This document shows, piece by piece, positions 41,627-53,289 of a stretch of DNA of 64,000 bases (position 1 is its first letter; every line of letters starts with the position of its first letter). A program made the translations under genes and the position numbers. This stretch comes from Trichuris trichiura (Eukaryota; Nematoda; Enoplea; Trichinellida; Trichuridae). The notes below the pieces were generated by a model that saw only the letters and a list, made by a program, of their open reading frames with translations, was not told the origin of the DNA and made no database searches. The stretch spans positions 248,001 through 312,000 of the forward strand of contig JBAJFE010000033.1 in assembly GCA_037903355.1 (NCBI GenBank). The letters run 5' to 3'.

Positions 41627-41635
41627 TATCACAAA

Positions 41636-42033
41636 AACTATGGCGCATTCTGATAATGCGGGCAACTGTTCTCTGATAGTTGTGCTCAACGCGTCTCAGC
41701 AGAAAGCTTCCCTTACTCAACCCAACGCTGGGAATTTCACGGCGACAAACATGCGATCTTTTCTGCCGCGTGTTCTGAATGGTCATTTTTACGAGCGGTG
41801 ATTGGTTCATGTGGTGGATTGCGGGGTAGCCGGCGTCACGCATAGCATGAAACGTTATCTTAACCAGTACACACAATACGTGACCCTCAAACCTCACCTT
41901 CTGATGCACCTCAACACGACGGCCCAGGTGGGGCATGTGCCCCCCAGCGTGCCCCTAGCGCGTTAGGCCCCCTGGATTTTAAAAGGGCCTCCTAGTGGGG
42001 CACCTGACCCACCATGAGAAACACTGTTCTAGC
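41636..42033 (-). mobile_element. hAT end fragment, inverse of 752-1160
   Basis: The - strand starts at CAGTGTTTCTCATGGTGGG (42025) and runs through GGGGCACATGCCCCACCTGG and AGTAAGGGAAGCTTTCTGC, matching the left part of the element at 752-1160. It abuts the MITE end at 41624. Confidence 0.6.
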
Positions 42034-42285
42034 CTATAATGCCGAAGAGAGGACCTGGGAGTTCTGAAGTTCTAATCTTTCTTATCCATCTTGTTCGTTA
42101 AATAAACTGCACACCATAACTTCTATCACGGACGTCTACATGCTCTCCGTTTCAAACATGAAATACCACTAATACGATTGTTTCTACTCGACAACGTTGT
42201 CAGAAAATAATGCTTTCTGTGGAGCAAAGATTAATTATCCTTATTAACTTACCAACATTGCTTATCCAGATTTCATAGCGTTATG

Positions 42286-43209
42286 TGCTAAACCATAGGT
42301 TCTCAAACTTTTCGCTCCATCGCCCCCTGTGAACGTTCCTGAGCGCTAGTGCCCCCCACTTTTGATTAGTCAATTTTGGGTCCGCTGATTGGCTGAAAGG
42401 TAGGACGTGGCGTAGCCGGGAGGTCATTAGGTTTTCAAACTTTTCCCTCCGTCGCCCCCGGTGGGAAAATCTTTGCAATACCACTACTCAAGAGAAATGT
42501 TTGCAGAAAAGGCGTCTACCACGTCTATAGTACGTCTACCATGTGGTACCATCTTCGTCACGTGGTAGACGTACTATATCACTCCTGCTTTTCCACAAAC
42601 CATTTTATGATGGGAAAATTTCTGCTTGTCTTTCATATCTCCTCTCACGTTTTTCAGAACATACCCACACCAAACAGAATTGTAGTGACAACCAACCACA
42701 TTGAAGTGAAAACGCTTAAGCGAAAAGATGCAAAAGAAACTATAACGCAAGTTTGCGACTGCACGTGAACGGAAGCTACTCAATGTGATGGGTAAGCTTG
42801 ATGCAGGACGAGCAAGTTGTCTATGTTTGGCTGCATCTTTGTCATCATCAGTCTAAGGTCGCCTTGATTCACTATATCCAGCCGACTTCTCTTGATACTT
42901 AGCAGCTCTGTAACCGTGCTGAATCCGCATTCCGCTAGATAAGATGATGGAAACGCAATAAAGAAGGTTTTCTACAGCAGCCCATAACTTGCCGCTCCTT
43001 GTCCCATAATGCTTTTGAATTTTCCGCTGCCACTTATAGTGAAGGCAAGTTAAGAAAGACCCTTCCTACGAAGGTCTGTTTGAGGGCCCTCCTGCGCTAG
43101 GGATAATTCTGCCAGAGTTCCTCTTATGTGATTCCCAACGCCCCCGCATCAAGTTCCCATCGCCCCCCAGGGGGCGATATCGCCCACTTTGAGAACCTAT
43201 GTGCTGAAC
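42286..43209. mobile_element. Non-autonomous hAT element with 8-bp duplication
   Basis: The element runs 42294-43201 between TGCTAAAC and TGCTGAAC (one mismatch). The ends CATAGGTTCTCAAA and TTTGAGAACCTATG are perfect inverses. The interior (42300-42780) is related to the element starting at 52726, which still has transposase pieces. Confidence 0.8.
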
Positions 43210-43479
43210 CACTGGTAAACAAAATATTATTTGAAGTCATGCTACACAACAGTTTCAGGGTATAAAACTGTACCGTTTGGCCGGAAGTGTGATGCGGGGA
43301 AACAATTTGTTCTTTAGGTGTAAAAGGACTATGATCAACAAGTTCATTCCTCCAAAAGTTACCGTTGCAGCTTGTTAACTAACCAGATACAGAAGTGCGT
43401 ATAAAATAAAACGCAAAAGATACAGAAGTGCGTATAAATTTGTGGTCTACAATAACATATTCCACTGATATAAAAGTAG

Positions 43480-44516
43480 AGATTTGGAGAACAGTGCTTG
43501 CACCGTGTTTGGCGAAAACTCATCCCAGATCTGATCTGCGATTTTAAAGACTTTGAGCCTTCTGCTCAAGTATGCGAAATTACTGAAAGCTGCGTTCAGT
43601 TGGCAAACAGGCTAGGCTTTGAAGGAGTGGAATATCAGGATATTGAGGACATTTTGAATTGTCAACCGGATGAGCTGACCACCGAGGAGCTGCAGGAAAT
43701 TTCTGTAGCAGGGGAAGCAGAAGGAAGAGAAGATGATAAAAATCAGGAAGTTCCTCCGCCTCCTCCGCAACAAATGACCACTGCTGAGCTGTCAGATACC
43801 CCGGAAACTATTGAACAGCGTTTACAATAGCTCGAAGACAATGATTGTAATGCAGAACGCAGCGGGAAAACCACAAGAGGTATCCGAGCTTGCTTGGAGC
43901 CATATAAGCAGCTGCTGTAGGAAAGAAGTACACGTGCGAAACAAAAGAAGCTCGAATTCTACTTTACTGCAATAAAGAAACATTGTGACGATGAGGAAGC
44001 GCTACCTTCTAAATCTAATAGGACCTCAGTTCGCCCGTAACAAAGGATAGTGAGATTAAAAAAGTGAGTCCAACGGAACTCCATTCTTTCCTGGGTATGA
44101 GGTCATTTATTTTAGTACTGAGAGGGACTCTTTCCACAAGCTAAAGACGCAAGCACGCCGCTCCTGAAAGCCAGTTTGAACTCTGTCCGCTGCAAAGAGT
44201 TCTATCATAAAAGCTCTGCCGTTAATGTATGATCGCCGTAAAAGATAATGTTATTCACACCCCGTGTAAGAGGATCCATACGTCAGCGTGCCTAACGGTA
44301 GAATAAGTAGCTCAGGTGCATCATAATTCCTGTTTCAACCCAGCTTATTTAAGATATCTCTCCGTTGTTGATCACAAGTAAACAATCCTTCTGACGCTTT
44401 GAACCAAATCGTGATTTTCCTATACTTTACATGTCTCCTATAACGCGATTTTATATAACGCGAGATTTTTCAGGATTTTTAAGTGACCAAACGCTCGCGT
44501 TATACGAGAACTGCCT
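43480..44516 (+). pseudogene. Tigger-type transposase C-terminal half and 3' end
   Basis: The frame 43498-43830 reads LHRVWRKLIPDLICDFKDFE, then CVQLANRLGFEGVEYQDIED and ILNCQPDELTTEELQEI. This is the Tigger/jerky tail 'WrKLwPd...ELTneeLmel'. It continues with stops through QKKLEFYFTAIKKH. The 3' end near 44430-44514 has repeated TATAACGCG words and ends CTG before TA, like a pogo-type terminal repeat. The N-terminal DNA-binding part and DDE core are absent. Confidence 0.7.
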
Positions 44517-44835
44517 GTACTTGGTAGGCCTGCTATTTCCTTTATTTTACCATTATGGTAGCACTTCGGAGTGCGATTCATGTCCTTGGCGAATGCGTAC
44601 TTTCATGGAAGTGAATCCGTTCGTTTATCACTAAGATTGCTTTTCACTCGTGAAACTTTTCTGACTCACACGACCCTGCCGTCAGCGCTTAACGACGCTG
44701 ATGACTGGACAAAGTGCGCCTAAAAAGTTTCGCAAATAAAGAATGATTTCAAAGAAAAACGAATGGGTTGTTTTCCGTAAAGTATGGACAAATCAATACC
44801 TTGAGTTGCGAAAGTCGTAATATTAATGTTATTGC

Positions 44836-46256
44836 TTAGTCAATGTGAAAGGAAAAGTTACTTGCACTTTCCTCTGCCAATATGCCTTCATTCACATCTT
44901 CAGCACTTGCGCTTAGCGTAGCAGCTCGTTTCATCATGTGCTTTGCATTCTGCTCATGAAAAATCTGTTGATTGCTTCTACCCACAGCTTTTCCATCTGA
45001 GCTGTCTTGAATGATCATGCCATTGTCTGTCATGATTAGTGTGATGTGTTAGCTGTGTGTTGCGTCAGGTCATCAGAAACTGGTGAGTAGAAGCGATTTT
45101 CTTCGTTCGTCGACAACTCCAACACTTGTTACCACGTGAGATTGCTTACTGTGGTGATGATCAATGATCTTACCCTTTCAGTAATTTTGATTTCTGTTTC
45201 CCCAACCGCCAAGTGAACTATCGTTAGATTTGCAACCAATCATGAACAACCTTAATTCAGTGTGCTTAGAAAACTGTTTCACATTTAGCCAGCAGTGTGT
45301 GCTTCCGTTGGGAAACTTTCAATTTCAAGCTCTAATTCAATTTGTCACGGCTCCTAACCGCGCAAACAAATGAAAGAAGCTCTTTGTCTTCTGATTTGGA
45401 CGCATGAACCTTTTGAACGTGTGGCCCAATAGGCCACCTGAACCAACCAATGCCAGCATTTTCTACTCAATAGTACAGTATGACTGTTAATTATTTCTGG
45501 TGCTGGCTGGAGGTTCTCTGCGATGCACATTTCGCAATGCGAAGTGATTTTACGACTCATATAGGAAGCATGCTTAACGGAAATCCAGCTTTACCTTCAG
45601 AAACTTTTTTCATACAGTTTTAATGCCATATTCTATTTAAATTAGTAATACTTATGTCAGAGGCAAACTACTCCTGCCATTTGTCTAACTACTGCTGAAA
45701 AGCTTGCTGAAGCTCTGTATAGTCTCACCGCAAGAAAAACAACTAAAATAACCTTTTGCAACGAGAGCATGAGTTAGACAGAAACATTCTGTTAGACTAG
45801 TAGAATTTTTAGTAGTTTATTGTCACATTAAAGATGCTTCTATACGATAAGGACCAGTTATTGCGTTTAATTTTTACTGACCAAAGTTCGCGGGTGTGCA
45901 ACGTCACCCGGCACCAGTGGTATTACTAATGGTACTTCCACAAGAAAAAAGTGAGTATCTTGAGCTCTGCTTCAAAACATTTACCGTGAGGACAACGGAG
46001 AACAAGAATTCTTAATAACTTATAACGCTAAAACACATTATACGTGAAAGGTGTTGATTGATAAACGTTTTCAGAGCTCAACTGACTCCATCTCAAGCTG
46101 TAAGGCACAAACTGGGATTATGCTTACCGCTGACGGAAACAACTGAACACCTAAAGCTTCAATTGTTCGTAATCTTCTTCTAAGTATAACGGGAATAAGC
46201 TGCTTTTTTCTTTCATGAAAAAGCTGCTGACTCGTTATGAAAGGATCAATCGTCAA
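44836..46256 (-). CDS. Weak candidate multi-exon gene, function unknown
   Basis: Three - strand pieces look coding by composition and have plausible splice sites. They are 46128-46256 (QLFHERKKQLIPVILRRRLR and TIEALGVQLFPSA, then GTAAGC), 45357-45465 (GIGWFRWPIGPHVQKVHASK and SEDKELLSFV), and a terminal piece ending in TGA at 44836 (NQQIFHEQNAKHMMKRAATL and SASAEDVNEGILAEESASN). A middle piece near 45080-45180 (KIIDHHHSKQSHVVTSVGVV) is also open. I recognise no family and the joins are not proven. It could be a decayed or nematode-specific gene, or chance. Confidence 0.25.
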
Positions 46257-47894
46257 ATACTATAACACGTTAATATGAACTTTATTACAACTGATCAACA
46301 GAGCCTTTACTGTCGCCGTCCATGCACTTGTTCACAAAGCTTCCTTCAACAGCAGTCACTTGGAAATGAATGCTTTGTGACAGACGTGTAAGCTTTTATT
46401 ACAAAGGATATAATCTACCCATTTTTTGAAGCAACGTTGAGGGACAGATTATCTACGATTTCAAAATCGCGTATGAACGAAAACGCGTTATATGAACACG
46501 CGTTATGTATATGCCACAGTCTCCTACTACTTCTGAAAAGTGGAATTACCGTCGAGTATTCCAGCATTCTGACCGCCGCAGGACATGATACTGAATTAGG
46601 CAAGCTTGTTTATTAACTGCCTTACTCACCCTTAAGACTTTCTTTCAGCTTCTGAAGAATAGTCTTTATAACAGGCTATAAAAGTTAAGTATTTTCCTCA
46701 TGCAACCCAACAATCAGCAGAGCATGTCCTTCCTCTGATCAGAGGCTGAAGAAATCGGCAGATACAGACGTGCTTAACCCTTCAATCTTGCGTCTGTCAA
46801 TTGCACAGTTGCCGTTCACAGCAATTGTCCATGTACGCGCGTTTGATTAACAGTTGGAGTTAATAGCATATCGAACACTCCGGGTGGTGATAGATTTGTG
46901 CCATGATAGCGTACCCTTGCACAGTGATAATGCTGCATTACCACCCGTGCTCATCTATTGACTTGCTTACGTTTAGCGTCTTAATCCGGATGACTGACAG
47001 CCTATACAACGCCGGGTAGAGAATTGAAAGGGGGAGTTAAAAGCAGATCAGTTGGAACTCAAGAGAATTGCCTTGTTAAACATATCTAATCGCGCCTGTA
47101 ATCAGATTTTAATTACTTACATCAGTTCACCGGTCAGACCACAACGATGTCCCGATCTCTGAAGTATCGAATTTGATCAATCGTTAATCGAGTTTCGCCA
47201 CGATAAATTGAGCTGCATTATAGTCTGAAAGATGGCTTAGTGAGATAGGAAATATCTACCATCCGGAACGGAATGGCTTTGCTCTCCAAACATACTCAGC
47301 TAGTTAATTGCAAACCGTATTGTAAAAAAGCATGCTTTTATTGAGCGGCGAACTAGCAGACAAAGATATATAAATGAGGTCGACTCTGTATGTCAATTCA
47401 AGCACAAACTTAAGCGTTTTATATTGGTGCTGGCAAGACGATAGACCTGTCACATTCAGGCATCTTCAACAACGGAGAAGAAAGTATTTAAATAAATGGA
47501 GTTTATTGTGAAAGAGAGAGTATCATGACTACTGTCGTCTACTTATAATGAATTTATAGCCTCAGGTTCATACTGTTTTCCAATGATACTGACATAGAAG
47601 TGCAATGTGAGCTATTTTTACACAGAATGAAGCATAGGACGGGAGATAACTGCTTCATTAAGTGAACTAGAATGCAAATACAGTAAAACCTTGTGTAGCA
47701 GAACACTTGCGCTAAGAACGAAGGTTTCAATTCACTAAACTGTTTACTGATGTAAACGAGTATACGATAAAGGAAAGAGTAGTCTTAGGAAAAACAATGC
47801 TTCCTTATATAAGGCATGATGTCCCCGTTAGCAGGGTCCCTGAAATCGCTATGACGCGATAATATAATCAGTTCGCGCCTGAAGAACAGACTTG
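46257..47894. other. No gene recognised
   Basis: Only short frames. At 46455-46505 ATCGCGTATGAACG, ACGCGTTATATGAAC and ACGCGTTATG recall the TATAACGCG terminal words at 44430-44510 and may be the end of a related pogo-type element. Confidence 0.4.
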
Positions 47895-48189
47895 GTATAG
47901 ACCAGTGTTTCCCAACCTTTTTTGAGCCAGGGCCCCCTTTCGCGACCTTCAACTTGCCGGGGCCTCCCGTCATTTTCCCCAACGTAATTCTCCTGCTTCT
48001 GTTATCCTCAGGTGCGCCTACTGTAGTTACGTTGTTGTGAATTTGTACAAGTAGTTAAACAGCTGAAACAGGCTGCAGAATGTAGAATTGACGTCGCTGT
48101 CTACCGTGTATGCCAAAGAAAAAACAGTTAAGCCGGGTAACATTATTGTACGGAAAAGCTACCCGTTCAAAAAATCGTTTAATTGCGAA

Positions 48190-48221
48190 GCTTTCGGGGA
48201 TCACCTGTCCCCGTCTTCAGC
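48190..48221 (-). ncRNA. Hammerhead-ribozyme-like core at the Penelope 3' end
   Basis: On the - strand: CTGAAGA, C, GGGGA, loop, TCCCC, GAAA. It is the only core here located at the 3' side of a nearly complete Penelope coding region. Confidence 0.65.
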
Positions 48222-48494
48222 GCAGGTAACTGACAGAGTGAGTGCTGGCCCGCCCCTTATGTGGGACTGGTGCTTTAAACCGCGGGAGACTTGGGTCGTT
48301 TTAAAGGGGATCCGACATTATTTAAAAAGGGGGGCAGAAACCGGGGACGGCGGAAGGGGAGCAACAAAGGGAGAAAAGAAAGAAAGAGTGGGGAAAAAAG
48401 AATGGGAAAAAAGAACAAAAAGAAAGAAAAAGAATGAAGGGGGACAAGGGAATTAACCGGGCTGGGGATACTTTCAAGTCACCGAGGTGCACCG

Positions 48495-50589
48495 TTATCG
48501 TCCCTGTACAGGCGATTCTTGTAGGCGGCAGCAGTTGGTGGCCCTGATGATGTTGGTCCAGGTGTCACTGATTGCGTTGCCACCGTCCCTGTTAATGTTG
48601 GAATTGAACTTTATATAGAAGGCTTCCTTCATCTTCCTAATCGTAAAGTGCCTTTCTTTGCACAGCACTTTTGCACGCAGTTGACCCGTGCATTGCGCTG
48701 CGTGCTGTGCCACCGCTGAACTCTGGCTGGCTCTCTCCATGGCAACTCGCGGATCCAGTGTTGGCGGACGGCCACGTGACGCGATGGACGGTTCTCCGTT
48801 CAAACGGTTGACTGCGTTCCTGTACCTGGTTGAGGACCTCATGTGCTCCTGCCACCTGTGTGCCAGCGTATAACATATTTCACCAATGTGCATGGATGAA
48901 CATCCACACTTGATTGCATAAACTACCCCAGGGCACTGGTCCGGAGGTACTCTTTCTTTGTCATTCCGTAATATTGAACGGAGGCTTGGGTTCCCTTTGA
49001 ACCAGTCTTGGAAGCCTAGTCTGTTCCCAAGCCTTTTGATTTTTTCCCCTAGGCCTGCGTAATATGGGAGGATCAGGTGCAGTCCTGGAGCAGGTCTTTT
49101 TGTCCTTGTCCTTCCTCCCAGTTTTCGCTGGATTGTTGAGTTTATTATGTGGGTGGGGTATCCGTTCTTTTCAAAGGTTCGTCGTAGGTGGTTCAGTTCC
49201 TCTTCCAAATATTCCGGATCGCAGATCGCCAAAGCTCGGTCCACCATTCCCCCCAATATCCCAATCATAATGCGTCGCGGATGGTGCGACGTGTACTCAA
49301 CATATTTGTCTGAGTGCGTCGGTTTTCGGTAGACAGTAGTTTTAATACCCTCTTGCGAGCGAATGATGAGGATATCCAAGAATGGGATTTTTCTTTCGAC
49401 CTCTTTTTCAATCGTGAATTTTATCGTGTTAGAGAATTCATGGTTTAATACTTCTAAGAAAGACCTCTTCGTTTCCCCTTTTGATTATTGCAAAGATGTC
49501 ATCCACGTATCGTTTGAAAAACGTGGGCGCAATATCACCATCAGTCTTGGAAAACACTCGCCTTTCCAAATATTCCATGAACACCTCCGCCAGTACCGGT
49601 GATAGTGGACTTCCCATCGGTGCACCGTTTTTTTGTTTGTAAAAGGAGCCCTGGTAGTGGAAAGTGTTGGCCTCAAGCATGCAGAAGGAGCATAGCTTGA
49701 CTATGTGGAACGGGTTGAGTTTAGTGCGTCGAAGTAGAGTCGATATTTGTCTGAATTTAGTAAGTCTAGTAAGATCTTTAAGGATTCCGGTATCGGCAAG
49801 CTGGTGAATAAATTTTTGACATCATAGCTGACCATGATATCTCTCGGTGTGAGGTGTATGCTTTTGAGTTCCGTGCAAAAACACCTGCTGTTTTTAACTG
49901 AGGACTGTTGCTGTCCCACTAAAGGTTGAATTAGTCGCTTCAGGTACGAACTTAGTTCAGAAGTGATGCTGTAGATGGACGACACTACCGGTCGGAAAGG
50001 AATGTCGGCCATGTGAATTTTGGGCAAACCATACATTTCGGGGCATTTGTAACGGGAGACGTGCCCTAGCTTCTTGCCTATTCTGGTTAGTGTTTCATCT
50101 CCAGTTTCTTGCGCAAAAACCTTTATCAGGCATTTCAGTCTTGTGTAAATCCTTGGTGGGGTCTTCTTGAATGGGCAAGTATACCGTGTTATTTAGGAGG
50201 GCGGACATCCTGTTTTGGTAAAACGACTTATCTAACACTACCGCCACGTTGCCCTTGTCAGCTTTTGTGATCACTATGTCTGTTCGTGACTTCAATTGTT
50301 TAAGTGTACGAAATTCTGACCTCGTTAAGTTTGCCCTCCCATAGTTGTGCCTCAGTATTAAGGAAGATATTGCCTGCTTTATGTCTGTCGCCTTCTGGTC
50401 ATCCACTGAGAGGAGTCCATGCTCCGTGGAAGCAATAATGTTCAATATAGGGGGTTGACGTGGGGTGGGGGCAAAGTTTAGGCCTCTTCTGAGAATCGCT
50501 AAGTCGCCTTCTTGTAAGGTGACGGAACTCAAATTTACCACTGTTTTTGAACGGATAGCTTTTCCGTACAATAATGTTAATTCACACAC
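48495..50589 (-). pseudogene. Penelope RT plus GIY-YIG endonuclease, three frameshifts
   Basis: Order on the - strand: an N-terminal region with [18 protein letters not shown] (50095-50589); MYGLPKIHMADIPFRPVVS and IMVSYDVKNLFTSLPIPES (49701-50036); [20 protein letters not shown] and FKRYVDDIFAIIKRG (49438-49680). Then come VYRKPTHSDKYVEYTSHHP, LPYYAGLGEKIKRLGNRLGF, PGVVYAIKCG...MHIGE and the C-terminal tail (48495-49379). The YVDD catalytic motif is intact. The GIY-YIG motif appears as VVYAI...HIG. The reading frame breaks near 50130, 49690 and 49400. The Penelope protein combines target cleavage and reverse transcription. This copy could not make the whole protein as it stands. Confidence 0.9.
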
Positions 50590-51382
50590 CCGTTAAAAGG
50601 AGCTATGTTTTCAAAGCAATTCGCTGTGTTTACGGAGTTAAGCCGGGTAGTCATTAAAAACCTTATTAACGTGCCGATCTCGTCAGCCGCAAGTAGGACC
50701 CCATCTTTTGCGCTGTGAAAGTTGAGCGTGCTATCAATGGGTGGAAAACCTGCCGATGCGAAGTCGACGCTGAATTTCTTTTCTACACTAGAGCGAAATG
50801 GCTAGTAAGGAAGCCGGCTGCCATATACGGTGAAAGCTCCTTAACGATATTCGAAGCCGTTAACTCCTTTAATTCTTTAGTTGGCACTGAAGGTGTTCTT
50901 TTCGTATTGCTGGACTTAAGCCGGCTAATTGCTGATCAGGAAGCCTTCAGAATACAATCGCCGCACTGGGTTTCCTCTTCCTCAATTTTTTGGGCTGTTA
51001 GCAATGGCAGCGCAATATGTAAGTCAGGCTGCGATGCTGTTTTTAGGGTTGTGCGACACTGAATCTAAATTCAGTATTTCCTCAGAGCAAGACGACAGTC
51101 GCTTGATCTTACCTCTCTGCGCCGACTGGGTGTGTTGTAGTGCTACTAATTTATCCACATCTGGCTTGATAGTCGTCAGGAGTAATCTCAGGTCGCCTCG
51201 CCTCACTATCCTGAACGGCAGGATCACTCTCGTCCTGCGGGACCGACTACCAGGGACACCTTGAGGTCCCCCTAAGCTCCCAGGGACCCCCTAAATCTCC
51301 AGTCCTTCCCAGGGCCCCCTTCAAGTTTTCCAGGGCCCCCAAAGGGCCCCTGGAACTTCCATTGGGAATCGCTGGTCTAGAC

Positions 51383-51665
51383 GCTAGTCACTGCACTCAC
51401 TGAGACGTGACCGTGATTGAGACACATTAGTGTGACCCTGGAGGGTGGTCTTCTGGTTGAGCGTTCTCGCTGTGTGCTCTGCAGGATTTTAATCCTCCCG
51501 CTGGCGCTGCCACACCCTGCAACTTCGCGCATCTGAATTTACAAATTTTTTTTGCTCCTGTTTATCCTAAGCTAAGCGTAAATAAGTCGCTTTTGCATGT
51601 GAAACTTAGTTGCACATCTCTTACTGTGAGTAAGTTGCTGATGAGAACTGAGACTCGCGTTTTCA
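51383..51665. other. Short flank, nothing recognised
   Basis: No coding. It may include the 5' untranslated part of the Tigger fragment that follows. Confidence 0.3.
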
Positions 51666-52082
51666 GTGAACCCTAAGATGAACGCCGAACGCCCTGCATC
51701 TTCGAAGGCTTCTCGCAAAGAAGGTAAACGGTTTAAGACCACTATGACAATCCAGAAGAAGGTAGAATTGCTGGATATGCTCCGTGAAAAGAGGAACTTC
51801 GTGGAGGTAACCCGCCATTATGGCATCAATGAAAGTACCGCACGCTACATCCGGAAGAACGAAAAGCAGACTAGGCGTACCGCTTCATTAAGTTTCCGTG
51901 AAACTTTAAAAAAAGCATCCAGGGCCAGGAATAAATTTATCGTTCGAATGGAATCAGCGCTGGCTTTGTGGATCAATGACTGCATGAAAAAATGCATCCT
52001 TCTAAAGCGTTTCTCAAATAGGCGGTATCGATCTTCGGTGAGCGACTGGAACTTCCAAGGGGAATGGAAGCGAAGGGGGTGA
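51666..52082 (+). pseudogene. Tigger-type transposase N-terminal fragment
   Basis: A 138-codon frame: KRFKTTMTIQKKVELLDMLR, then NFVEVTRHYGINESTARYIR, then FIVRMESALALWINDCMKK. This is the psq-type helix-turn-helix followed by the start of the CENP-B-type domain (family: 'mEkaLxxWIedq'). The similarity stops at about 52010, after which the frame runs into G-rich sequence. The catalytic DDE part is missing. Confidence 0.75.
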
Positions 52083-52717
52083 TGGGGGGGGGGTGACGAG
52101 GGGATAATTTACGACTGAGGGGGCGATGAAACTTCCTGTGTACTACTGAGAAAGAGAGCAACTAGATCAGAGAAATCTGCAGGTGATGATTGAAAAACGT
52201 ATCAATTGTGGCACCACAGCAGTCCACCCTCTAGCTGAAAAACTTCTGTGCGTTGGGAGCACGAACAGGCAATACAGTTCAGCTGGCGAATTCTATTACA
52301 GTAGGCCGTCGTTATCCACGGTTTTTGGTTCCAGGACTTTCCGCGTATAGTCAAGTCCTCTGCGCAAAATATAGAATCATTTGTAAACAACCTGCGCGCT
52401 TTCTCAAATACTAAAAATAGACATGAAATTTCTTATAGTTACTAATATCAATTAGTGCTGAATAAATAGTTTAATGAAAAGCATATTAGAGAAAATAATG
52501 ACATACAATAATCCCAGATTGTATTGGAATGCGAATTACTGTCAGAATACACTTTTGTTAGCTGTAAGCAAAGTATACAGGCTTTTATTGTTACGGTATT
52601 GCCCCGCTATTTCAGTAAAACAAAATTTGTACAAAGCTAGGGGCAACACTGTAACAGTAAAAACTGCATACTCCACAAGAGCTACCACAATCCCGTACAA
52701 AGAAACTCATTCCAACG
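52083..52717. other. No gene recognised
   Basis: A G-rich run at 52075-52095, then AT-rich sequence with no recognised coding. Confidence 0.4.
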
Positions 52718-53289
52718 CTGTAAGCCATAGGTTCTCAAACCTTTTCGCTCCATCGCTCCCTGTGAACGTTTCTGAGCGCCTGAGCCCCCCAATGGTGATT
52801 GGTTGATTTTGGACCCTCTGATTGACTGCAAGATAGGACGTGGCGTAGTCGGGATGTCATTAGGTTCTCAAACTTTCCGCTCCGTCGCCCCCTGCAGAAA
52901 AAATTTTGCAACACCACTTCTCGTGAGAAAATTTTGCAGAAAAGACTTCTACTCCTCATCACGTGAAAGGCGTACTATACTATATTTTCCACCAACCATT
53001 TTACGATGGGAACATTTCTGCTTGCCTTTCATATCTCCTCTCACATTTTTCAGAACATGGTGCCACATAAGCAAGGAGCATTCATTAGCCTTTCCCGAAA
53101 AAACAATCAATGTGCGTCAATTTGTTTTTTTATCCTTCCAAACAGAAGTGTAGTGACAACGAACCAGATAGAAGTGAAAACGCTTAAGCGAGAAGATACA
53201 AAAGAAACTGTAACGCAGGTTTGCGACTGCATATGAACGGAAACTACTCAGTGTGATGGGCGTGCTAGATGCAGTACGAGCAAGTTGTC

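Larger units (their letters stand above)
48126..50649 (-). mobile_element. Nearly full-length Penelope-like element with 14-bp duplication
   Basis: AGTTAAGCCGGGTA is present at 48126-48139 and 50636-50649, and occurs once at the matching place in the empty hAT copy near 31900. The 2496-bp insert codes on the - strand for a Penelope protein. Inverted short ends (ATTATTGTACGGAAAAGCTA at 50.55 kb on the - strand and at 48.14 kb on the + strand) and a hammerhead core at 48190-48221 form its terminal structures. Confidence 0.88.
47895..51382 (-). mobile_element. hAT deletion derivative carrying a Penelope insertion
   Basis: The ends are CAGTGTTTCCCAACC (47903) and GGGAATCGCTG (51374), with GTATAGAC and GTCTAGAC as an 8-bp duplication. 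The outer parts match 31149-32139 in inverse orientation. A Penelope element fills 48140-50635. The - strand at 51024-51227 keeps [20 protein letters not shown] from the hAT transposase C-terminus. Confidence 0.75.

Noticed and set aside
44660..44735. Hammerhead pair around GACCCTGCCGTCAGCG and GCTGATGACTGG
   Set aside because: Core words are present but no stem joins CTGATGA to a GAAA at a suitable distance.
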